Position numbers and translations under genes: made by a program
Origin: CAZLMW01 sp964560875
Lineage (GTDB): Bacteria; Myxococcota_A; UBA9042
Assembly (NCBI GenBank): GCA_964560875.1
Contig: CAZLMW010000016.1
Location: 24,170 to 88,169 of the forward strand
DNA: 64,000 nucleotides
Direction: 5' to 3'
Notes under the pieces: model-generated
Told to the model about the DNA's origin: nothing
Database searches by the model: none
Seen by the model: only the letters and a program-made list of their open reading frames with translations
In this document: positions 50,818 to 58,006 of the stretch, piece by piece
How the letters are laid out: every line of letters begins with the position of its first letter
Numbering within the stretch: position 1 is the stretch's first letter

Positions 50818-53535
50818 TCAGTGCGCTTCTTCCCAGGACCCGCCCACGCCGATGTCGACCACGAGCGGGACGGTCAGCGGGTAGGCGTTGCGCATGCAGT
50901 CTTCGATGATGGCGACGGCCGCCTGGACCTCAGCGTCGGGCGCTTCGAAGAGCAATTCGTCGTGGATCTGCAGCAGCATGCGCGTCTTCAATCCGGCGGC
51001 GGACAGGGCCTTGGGGATGGCCAACATGGCGAGCTTGCAGATGTCGGCGGCGGAGCCCTGGATCGGCGTATTGGCGACGACGCGCAGACCGAAGGCGCGG
51101 TCTTGGGGGTTGCGGCTGCGCAGCTCGGGGATGAAGCGTTTGCGGCCGAGGATCGTGGTGACAAAGCCGCGTTCGTCGCCCAGGGCGGTGGTTTCGTCGA
51201 GCCAGCGTCGCACGCCCGCGTAGGTTTCGAAGTAGCGCTGGATGTAGCTGACGGCGACGTCCCGTTCGATGCCGAGGATCTGGGCGAGGCCGGTCGGTCC
51301 CTGGCCGTAGATCGTCGCGAAGTTGACGGTTTTGCCGACGTCGCGCTGCTGCCGGGTCACCTCGCTTTCGGGCACGCCGAAGAGCTCCGATGCGGTACGC
51401 GTGTGCACGTCGAGGTTGTCGCGGAAGGCTTCGATCAGCTTGGGGGCCTGGGCGAAATGGGCCAACACGCGCAGCTCAATTTGGCTCCAGTCGGCGCTGA
51501 TGATGCGGTGGCCGGGCGGGGCGACGAAGGCTTGCCGGATCCGCCGGCCGGCGTCGGTTCGGACCGGGGTTCGTTGCAGGTCGGGGTCGGTCGAGATGAG
51601 CCGGCCGGTCGCGCCCACGGTTTGCTGAAAACACGCGTGGATGCGGCCATCGTCGGCCACAGCGGCGCGCAGGACCGACGTGTAGGTGTTGATGAGCTTG
51701 TAGACCTTGCGCCACGCCAGCAGCGCTTCGGCGATCGGGTGACGATCAACCAGGCGCGTGAGCACATCCGAGCTGGTCGAATAGCCGGTCTTGGTGCGCT
51801 TGAGGATCGGCAGGCCCATCTCCTCGAAGAGCACGGTACCGAGCTGGCGCTGGCTCCCGATGTTGAATTCGCGGCCAGCGTGACCCCAGATTTCGTCCTG
51901 CAGGCGCGCTTTTTCGGCGGCGTACTCGTCTTCCAAGCCGGCGAGAACGGCGCGATCAACCTCGATCCCAACCACCTCCATGCGCGCGAGCACGGCGGAC
52001 AGCGGCAGATCGTGCTCGAGCAGCTGGCGGGTCTGCCCGTGTTCTTCGACCTTGGCGGCGATGGGCGCGCGGATGCGGAAGATGTTGTCGGCGATATGAC
52101 ACGCCCAGTCGGCGACGTCGGCGACCGGGCACTCCGAGAACAGCTTCTGTTTCTTGCCGCTGCCGATGACCGACTTAGCGGGCCGCACGAGGCGCTGCGT
52201 GAAGCGCTTGGTACATTGATCGAGCCGGTGGGGGATGAGCCCGGTCGGATCGACGAGAAACGACCCCAGCATCGTGTCGAAGGCCGCGCCCTGCAGCTCG
52301 ATTCCGGCGCCCTTCTTGCCGATATTGGCGCGCAACAGGCCGACCATGAGCCGCTTGAGGTCATGACCACACTTGGGCGCGGCCGGGTCGATGAGCCAAC
52401 GCCGAATGCCCGAGATTCCCGCCTTGCCCAGCTTGATCTCGGGCGAGGCCAGCGGGATGTAGACCGCTTCTGCGGCCTTGAGTGCGATGGCGATTCCGAC
52501 CATCGGGCTGATCGCGGGCGGCGGAATGTCAAAGACGGGCACGATCGCGGCGGGCTCATCGGGCGGCAGGTCGCGCAGCCGTCGGTACAGGATCGAAATC
52601 TCCGACATGCTTGCAATTACATCATATTTGAACGTCTCTGAGACCGTCGAGTCGGCGCCATCACCGCGGCTGAGCGCGTCGCGATCCTGCTCGGGGAGCA
52701 GCGAATAGAACTGCAGGTCCATCAACGTCTTGCGCAGGATCTTCGGATCGGGCGGCGACAAGCGCAGGTCCTCGAGGCCGACATCGAGCGGCACGTGTTG
52801 GTCGATTGTGGCGAGCTCGTAGCAGGTGCGGGCGAGGGCGCCGTTTTCCTCGAGCGTCGACTTCTGCCGGCCCTTGAGCTGGTCGGTCGCCGCGAGGATG
52901 CCGTCGAGATCGCCGAACTGGCCGAGCAGCTTGGCCGCCCCTTTCGCGCCGATGCCGGGCACGCCGGGGATGTTGTCGGACTTGTCGCCGCACAACGCGA
53001 GCCAGTCGATCATCTGCTCGGGCCGCACGCCCCACTTTCGAAACACCAGGTCGGGGTCGTAGGTGACGTCGCGCAGCGTATCGACCATCCGCACGCGCTC
53101 GCCGATGAGCTGCGCGAAGTCCTTGTCGCCGCTGATGATGTAGACCTCGCAGTCGGCGGCCAGCGCCATGCGGGTCAACGTGCCGATCAGGTCATCGGCC
53201 TCGTACCCCTGCATGCGCAGCAGCGGAAAGGCGTGGGCGCGAACCAGGTCGTCGATGTGCGGCAACTGGATCCGCAGCTCGTCGTCCATCGGCGGTCGAT
53301 TGGCCTTGTATTCGGGGAACTTCTGCGCGCGAAACGTCGGTCCGGGCGCGTCGAAGATGACCGCGCCATACGTCGGTGTGCGACCGGCGAGGACCTTGCG
53401 GAACATCTGCGCGAAACCGAGCGCGGCGTTGGTGGGCAGGCCGGTTGCTGTGCGCAGGCTGGCGGGGATCGCGAAGAACGCCCGGTAGATGAGCGAAGAG
53501 CCGTCAATGAGGATGACGCGATCGGGTGTGGCCAT
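50818..53535 (-). CDS. polA: DNA polymerase I, proofreading domain degenerate
   Basis: Fills gaps and removes RNA primers during replication and repair. About 905 residues from the ATG at 53535 (MATPDRVILIDGSSLIYRAF); a GTG 18 nt upstream is possible and neither has a clear ribosome site. The 5' nuclease domain keeps EADDLIGTL, SGDKDF and CGDKSDNIPGVPGIG. In the 3'-5' exonuclease region the usual Asp-x-Glu is FDIPPPA and the later catalytic Asp (KYD in E. coli) is KRL, so proofreading is probably lost. The polymerase domain has motif A SADWSQIELRVLAHF, motif B RDVGKTVNFATIYGQG and motif C QIHDELLFE, all intact. Confidence 0.95.
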   Translation of the reverse strand: MATPDRVILIDGSSLIYRAFFAIPASLRTATGLPTNAALGFAQMFRKVLAGRTPTYGAVIFDAPGPTFRAQKFPEYKANRPPMDDELRIQLPHIDDLVRAHAFPLLRMQGYEADDLIGTLTRMALAADCEVYIISGDKDFAQLIGERVRMVDTLRDVTYDPDLVFRKWGVRPEQMIDWLALCGDKSDNIPGVPGIGAKGAAKLLGQFGDLDGILAATDQLKGRQKSTLEENGALARTCYELATIDQHVPLDVGLEDLRLSPPDPKILRKTLMDLQFYSLLPEQDRDALSRGDGADSTVSETFKYDVIASMSEISILYRRLRDLPPDEPAAIVPVFDIPPPAISPMVGIAIALKAAEAVYIPLASPEIKLGKAGISGIRRWLIDPAAPKCGHDLKRLMVGLLRANIGKKGAGIELQGAAFDTMLGSFLVDPTGLIPHRLDQCTKRFTQRLVRPAKSVIGSGKKQKLFSECPVADVADWACHIADNIFRIRAPIAAKVEEHGQTRQLLEHDLPLSAVLARMEVVGIEVDRAVLAGLEDEYAAEKARLQDEIWGHAGREFNIGSQRQLGTVLFEEMGLPILKRTKTGYSTSSDVLTRLVDRHPIAEALLAWRKVYKLINTYTSVLRAAVADDGRIHACFQQTVGATGRLISTDPDLQRTPVRTDAGRRIRQAFVAPPGHRIISADWSQIELRVLAHFAQAPKLIEAFRDNLDVHTRTASELFGVPESEVTRQQRDVGKTVNFATIYGQGPTGLAQILGIERDVAVSYIQRYFETYAGVRRWLDETTALGDERGFVTTILGRKRFIPELRSRNPQDRAFGLRVVANTPIQGSAADICKLAMLAIPKALSAAGLKTRMLLQIHDELLFEAPDAEVQAAVAIIEDCMRNAYPLTVPLVVDIGVGGSWEEAH

Positions 53536-53759
53536 GGCCGCAGATGATGGCACGCGCGCCGATTGCAGACGAGAAACTGGCCGTTCGTCAGCGCCTTTGC
53601 ATCAGCGCACCCGGTGGAGCCGAAAATGCAGCGGGCGGGCGCTTTGCTGGTCTTGCCGCCGCCATCGCAACGGTCTTGGATCGGCGGTGACAGGAGGGGG
53701 CCGACATGGCGCCATCATAGCGCCTTGCACCGGCGCCGTATCCCGCGTCTCATCGGCCC

Positions 53760-54650
53760 ATGAACGCCGCGATCTTCGCCTCGATCGGTCGCCTGCACAT
53801 CGTCGCCATCGCGGGCCTTGGCACCCTGACGTTCGGCTGGTTGATGACCGGTCAGCGCCCGTGGCTGCTCGCGGCGGTCGTGTGCCTGGACTGGTTCATC
53901 GTCAACCTGCTCAACCGCGCCGTCGACCTGCAGGAAGACCTCGCCAACGGCATCACCGGCAGCGAGCTGGTCGCGAGTCACCGCGGTCGGGTCGTTATCG
54001 CTGGCGCCGGGCTGCTCTTCGGGTCGCTCGCGGTCATGCACGTGATCATGCCCGCCATCACGCCGTTGCGGCTCGCCTATCACTCCCTCGGCGCGGCCTA
54101 CAATTGGCCGCTTCTGCCCGGAAAGACGCGGCTGAAGACGGTGTACGCCGCCAAGAACCTGGCGTCCGCGCTGGGTTTTATGATCACCCTTTTCGGCTAC
54201 AACCTGGCGCAGATGAGCGCGGCCAACACCCCGTTCGCGGCGGGCTTTGGTTGGCCGGCGCTGGCGATTTCAGCCGCCTTCTTCTTGCTCTTCGAGGTCA
54301 GCTGGGAGGTCATCTACGACCTGCGCGATGCACCGGGTGATCGCGCCGCGGGGGTGCGGACCTTTGCCGTTGTGCATGGCGAAGAGGTGGCGATGCGCAT
54401 CGCGGACATGTTGATGATCGCGTCGGCGGCGGCGCTGCTGGCCGGATGGCTGGCCGACGTCATTCCGTGGCGCCTGTTCGTGATGATCGCGGCGCCGGTG
54501 CTGCAGTTTGCGCTCTTCCGCCGGTTTGTCGCGCAGGGGCTCACGGCGGCGCATGTGATCGGGCTGACGTGGCTGGGTGCGGGGCTGCTCGCGGCCTATC
54601 ACGGATGGATCGCGCTGGGTTTGCCGGGCGTCTCGGGGCCGCCGTTTTGA
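53760..54650 (+). CDS. UbiA-superfamily prenyltransferase
   Basis: Length 296 residues with about eight or nine membrane helices. The first Asp-rich motif is N52-RAV-D56-LQE-D60 and the second is Y186-D187-LR-D190-APG-D194. Both are needed to hold Mg-prenyl diphosphate, so the enzyme is probably active. The family attaches prenyl chains to quinone rings, chlorophyllide, heme or carotenoids (lycopene elongase). The stop overlaps the start of a CruF-like gene, which favours a carotenoid or other isoprenoid product over ubiquinone. No nearby quinone genes are present. There is no strong ribosome site before the ATG. Confidence 0.85.
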   Translation: MNAAIFASIGRLHIVAIAGLGTLTFGWLMTGQRPWLLAAVVCLDWFIVNLLNRAVDLQEDLANGITGSELVASHRGRVVIAGAGLLFGSLAVMHVIMPAITPLRLAYHSLGAAYNWPLLPGKTRLKTVYAAKNLASALGFMITLFGYNLAQMSAANTPFAAGFGWPALAISAAFFLLFEVSWEVIYDLRDAPGDRAAGVRTFAVVHGEEVAMRIADMLMIASAAALLAGWLADVIPWRLFVMIAAPVLQFALFRRFVAQGLTAAHVIGLTWLGAGLLAAYHGWIALGLPGVSGPPF

Positions 54651-55462
54651 GCTTGTTGGAGCTGTCCTGCCTCGGGATCGTTGCCCTCTACGTCGCCGGG
54701 CGCGGCTACAAGGACGGGTTTGACAGCTGGCCGCTGCAGTTCGCCGGGATCGCCGCGGCGGCCTGGATGGGCGAGCAGACGTGCATCGCGGCGTATGATT
54801 TTTACCACTACGCGGGCAGCTGGGCGCTTCGAGCGGGGGCGGTCCCGGTGACGGTCGCGTTGATTTGGCCGGTCGTGATTCTGTCGGCCGAGGACGTCGC
54901 GGCACGAGTCGTGGGCGGCGAACAGCGTGGCAAGATCGCCGCGCTGACGTTCGGCATGGTGCTGCTGGACGCGGCGTTGATCGAACCGGTCGCCGTCGCG
55001 GCGGGTTTATGGGCGTGGACCGAAGTCGGGGTCTTTGGCGTGCCGATCATTGGCATCATCGGGTGGGCGGTTTTCGCCGGCTTGTGGGTGCTGCGACGGG
55101 GCGATTCGTGGCCTCAGCGCGCCTTGATCACCGTTGCTGGGATGCATCTTTGCCTGATGGCGTTGTGGTGGGGCGCGTTTCGCTGGCTGCGTGCGGACCT
55201 CACGGCCGAGTCCGCGTGGCCGCTGCTCGGCGTTGTCGCGGTGGCGATGGCTGGGTTGTCCGCGGTCGTCGTGCGTCGTCGAAACGAGCTGACGATCGAC
55301 GTTCAGCGCGCGATGTTGCGCGTGCCGGGTGCGTTGTTTTTCGGTCTTTTGCTTGTCGTGATCGACGCGCCGATATCGCTGTGGGCCTGGGTCGGTGTCC
55401 TCGCGACGCCGTGGCTGGTTGCGGTCGCTGTGGCGCGGACGCATTCGCACCTGGAACGCTAA
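54647..55462 (+). CDS. CruF/DUF422-like carotenoid biosynthesis membrane protein
   Basis: Length 271 residues, starting at a TTG that overlaps the UbiA stop (TTGA, 54647-54650), a typical coupled start; longer in-frame extensions lie inside the UbiA gene. About seven membrane helices. Segments matching the DUF422/CruF pattern are GEQTCIAAYDFYHYAG, AVPVTVALIWPVV and LIEPVAVAAGLWAWTEVGVF followed by GVP and a Gly-Trp pair. CruF hydrates the psi-end of carotenoids, and CruF with a UbiA lycopene elongase makes C50 bacterioruberin in haloarchaea. The assignment here is family-level; distance from true CruF is unknown. The 3' end overlaps the next convergent gene by 4 bp. Confidence 0.65.
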   Translation: MSLLELSCLGIVALYVAGRGYKDGFDSWPLQFAGIAAAAWMGEQTCIAAYDFYHYAGSWALRAGAVPVTVALIWPVVILSAEDVAARVVGGEQRGKIAALTFGMVLLDAALIEPVAVAAGLWAWTEVGVFGVPIIGIIGWAVFAGLWVLRRGDSWPQRALITVAGMHLCLMALWWGAFRWLRADLTAESAWPLLGVVAVAMAGLSAVVVRRRNELTIDVQRAMLRVPGALFFGLLLVVIDAPISLWAWVGVLATPWLVAVAVARTHSHLER

Positions 55463-55776
55463 AAAGCTTCGCTCTCGGTGGCTTCGACGTCGCCGTTTTC
55501 GAGCGCATGATCGGCGGCGCTGTAGCCCACATCGATCAGCTGTTGATCGTCGAGCTCGCCGTCACCCATGGCCAGGATCCAGCCGACGGGATGGCGCAGC
55601 AGCACCGCGCGCATGGAGCCGGAGTCGTTGACGGTGGCCGCGATCGCGAACGCTTCGATGGACGATGCGAGCTTGCGGACGGTTGCGGCGACGTCGACGA
55701 CCGAGGTCTTGAGCATGGCGTCAGCGAGCGCTTCGTGGACGTTGTCGCCCTCGAACGGACCGAGAATTGTGGGCAT
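55459..55776 (-). CDS. Conserved-looking small cytosolic hypothetical protein
   Basis: Length 105 residues; the ATG has GGGAG 8 nt upstream, a strong site. The sequence is acidic and alpha/beta in character, with no signal peptide or membrane segment. Parts such as AVLLRHPVGWILAMGDGELD are not matched to a family I can name. It is convergent with the CruF-like gene and divergent from polX. Confidence 0.6.
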   Translation of the reverse strand: MPTILGPFEGDNVHEALADAMLKTSVVDVAATVRKLASSIEAFAIAATVNDSGSMRAVLLRHPVGWILAMGDGELDDQQLIDVGYSAADHALENGDVEATESEAF

Positions 55777-55884
55777 GGGTGTTTCTCCCTGGCGGCCGTG
55801 TGGGCGAATTGAGCGGCCACATGCAGACTAAGACACGCCGCCGCTGGCGCAAGGGTGGTCGGCCGGGCGCAGGATGGATGGGTG

Positions 55885-57552
55885 ATGACGAACTCGAGGA
55901 CCTCTGAGCCGATGGATGCGAGCGCGATCGGCGACCTCTTGCGCGATTTATCGTTTGGTTATGCGCTGCTGGGTGACAAGCGGCGGCCGTGGGCGTTTCG
56001 CAATGGTGCGGACGTGGTCAAAAAGCTTGGTGCTGATCTGCCGGCGGCGCTTGCGTCGGGCGATTTGGCGGCGATGCGCGGGGTTGGCAAGAGCATCGTG
56101 ACGGTGGTGAGCGCGGGGCTGGAAGGTCGCGAGATCGCCGCCTGGGACAAGCTCCTCCAGGACGTGCCGGCGACGCTGCTCAGGGCGCGCAAGGTCCGTG
56201 GTTTGGGGCCCGGCAAGACGCGCGTGTTGTGGCGGCAGCTGGGCCTGACGTCGCTGGCCGAGATCGAATACGCGTGCCATGAAAACCGGTTGGTGGACCT
56301 GAAGGGGTTTGGTCCATCGAGCCAGGCGCGGATCCTCGGTGCGCTCGAGGCGATGCGCGATCGGTCGACGCGGATGCGGCTGGACAGGGCGTGGAAGCTG
56401 GCCAATGCGGCGATCGCCAACCTCGAAAAAAACGGGGGCGTTGAGGCCGTTCACGTCGTCGGAGAGCTGGCCCGGGCGTGCGAGACCGTGACCGAGGTCG
56501 AGCTCGCTATTTTGTGCAATTCAGCAACAATTCTGCCAAAAGAAGATGTTTGTTATCATACTTGCAACAATCCGGCGGCATTTGGCCCGTTTTTGCTGCG
56601 ACACCGCGGCGCCGCCGACCACGTCGACCAGGTTCGCGACCATGCCGCGAGCGAGGGTTTCGAGCTGCGCGATGACGGGCTGTTTCGCGACGGGAGCCTG
56701 CTCGACCTCCCGACAGACGACGCGGTCTACTCCGAGCTCGGCCTGCACACCCCGGCGCACGAACGACGTGAAGGTGACGTCCCGCTGCGGGCTGACGATG
56801 AAGCCCCCGAGGACCTCGTGGCGCGCGATGACCTGAAGGGGGCGCTGCACAACCACACGCGCGAGTCCGACGGCCTGCACACGCTCGAGCAGATGCGCGA
56901 CGCCGCGGCCGAACGCGGGTTGAGCTACCTCGGTATCTCCGACCACAGCATCACCGCGATGTACGCCGGCGGGTTGTCCGCCATGCGGCTCGCCACGCAG
57001 AAGTCCAAGATCGACGCCCTCAACGCCGACGGCAGCCCGTGCCTGCTGCTGTCCGGGGTCGAGTCGGACATCCTCAGCGACGGCAAGCTCGACTATCTCG
57101 ACGAGGTGCTCGACACGCTCGACGTCGTGGTCGCGTCCGTTCACAACCGCCAGCAGCAGGGTCACGACAAGATGACCGCGCGCATGGTCACCGCGGCCAA
57201 TCACCGCCATGGCGACATCCTCGGCCACCCGACGGGCCGCCTCTTGCTCGGTCGTGAGGCATCGCCGATGGACATGCCAGCTGTGCTCGACGCCTGCGCC
57301 GCTTCCGCCACCGCCGTTGAGCTCAACGCCAACCCGCAGCGTCTTGACCTGTGCCGGGAGCACCTGCAGATGGCCAAGCAGCGCGGTCTGAAGGTCAGCA
57401 TCGCCGCCGACGCCCACGCCATGGCCGGCTTGGACAACCTCGACCACGGGGTACGCGCCGCCCGCCGCGCCGGGCTGTCCCGAACGGATGTACTCAACTG
57501 CCTCGATGTCGATGAGCTGCGCGCGTGGGTCGCCCGCCGGCGCAACGTATGA
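55885..57552 (+). CDS. polX: PolX-type HhH/PHP protein with degenerate polymerase palm
   Basis: Length 555 residues from ATG 55885; ATG 55912 is an alternative with GAGGA 11 nt upstream. The helical 8-kDa-like domain (about 10-95) has GVGKSI. Helix-hairpin-helix motifs are RGLGPGKTRV and KGFGPSSQARI. The region that should hold the polymerase Gly-Ser and Asp-x-Asp reads VVGELARACETVTEVELAIL, so nucleotidyl transfer is probably lost. The PHP domain is complete: H322-N-H324, ISDHS, GVESDIL, VASVHNR, ILGHPTGR and IAADAHA, with metal ligands for a phosphoesterase or 3'-5' exonuclease. The role is likely repair. A short AT-rich patch lies inside the degenerate palm. Confidence 0.88.
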   Translation: MTNSRTSEPMDASAIGDLLRDLSFGYALLGDKRRPWAFRNGADVVKKLGADLPAALASGDLAAMRGVGKSIVTVVSAGLEGREIAAWDKLLQDVPATLLRARKVRGLGPGKTRVLWRQLGLTSLAEIEYACHENRLVDLKGFGPSSQARILGALEAMRDRSTRMRLDRAWKLANAAIANLEKNGGVEAVHVVGELARACETVTEVELAILCNSATILPKEDVCYHTCNNPAAFGPFLLRHRGAADHVDQVRDHAASEGFELRDDGLFRDGSLLDLPTDDAVYSELGLHTPAHERREGDVPLRADDEAPEDLVARDDLKGALHNHTRESDGLHTLEQMRDAAAERGLSYLGISDHSITAMYAGGLSAMRLATQKSKIDALNADGSPCLLLSGVESDILSDGKLDYLDEVLDTLDVVVASVHNRQQQGHDKMTARMVTAANHRHGDILGHPTGRLLLGREASPMDMPAVLDACAASATAVELNANPQRLDLCREHLQMAKQRGLKVSIAADAHAMAGLDNLDHGVRAARRAGLSRTDVLNCLDVDELRAWVARRRNV

Positions 57553-57961
57553 ACGAGATTCGTGTGAAGAACCTACAACTGCGCCGAGTTCTGCCCCCAC
57601 AGCCACCACTTCACGGTCGGCAAGAAGGCCGACGCCTCCAAACCGGGCGGACCCGCCAGCGCCGGCAAGGAGTACGTGCGCACTCACGTCATGATCAACG
57701 AAGGCTGCCTCAAGAAAGTGCCGCAAAGCAGTCGTGCCCAACCAGTTCGGCACCTGGCCCTTCCCTCGCGCGGGTTGGTGCCCCGGCTGGGATGTCAAGC
57801 TGTGGACCGCCGACGTGACCGACAACCTCAAACCCGGCGCGAAGGTGCAGATCGCCTGCAAGAGGCTGCTTTTCGGCAAGAACTACGCGCCGAAATGGAC
57901 CGGCAAGGGCGATTACAAGCCGGTCATCAAGATGCGCTCGTGGATCGTGTTCGAAAAGTAA
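57549..57961 (+). pseudogene. Frameshifted PNGase F-like C-terminal remnant
   Basis: Three reading phases in succession give one continuous family-like sequence: MNEIRVKN, then YNCAEFCPHSHHFTVGKKAD to KKVPQS, then VVPNQFGTWPFPRAGWCPGW to a TAA at 57961. GTWxxxRAGWCPG and NCAEFC are recurring features of PNGase F-type/N-glycanase C-terminal domains. One extra C near 57573 and one extra A near 57730 would account for the two shifts. The N-terminal part of such proteins is absent. The ATG overlaps the polX stop (ATGA). Sequencing error cannot be excluded, but the missing 5' half argues for decay. Confidence 0.6.
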
Positions 57962-58006
57962 CTGCGAATCGCTACCATGGCCGCAACTGACGCGTTGGAG
58001 CCGCCC

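Noticed and set aside
50716..52641. 641-codon frame antisense to polA
   Set aside because: It is a shadow of the polymerase domain, with no domain or ribosome-site support.
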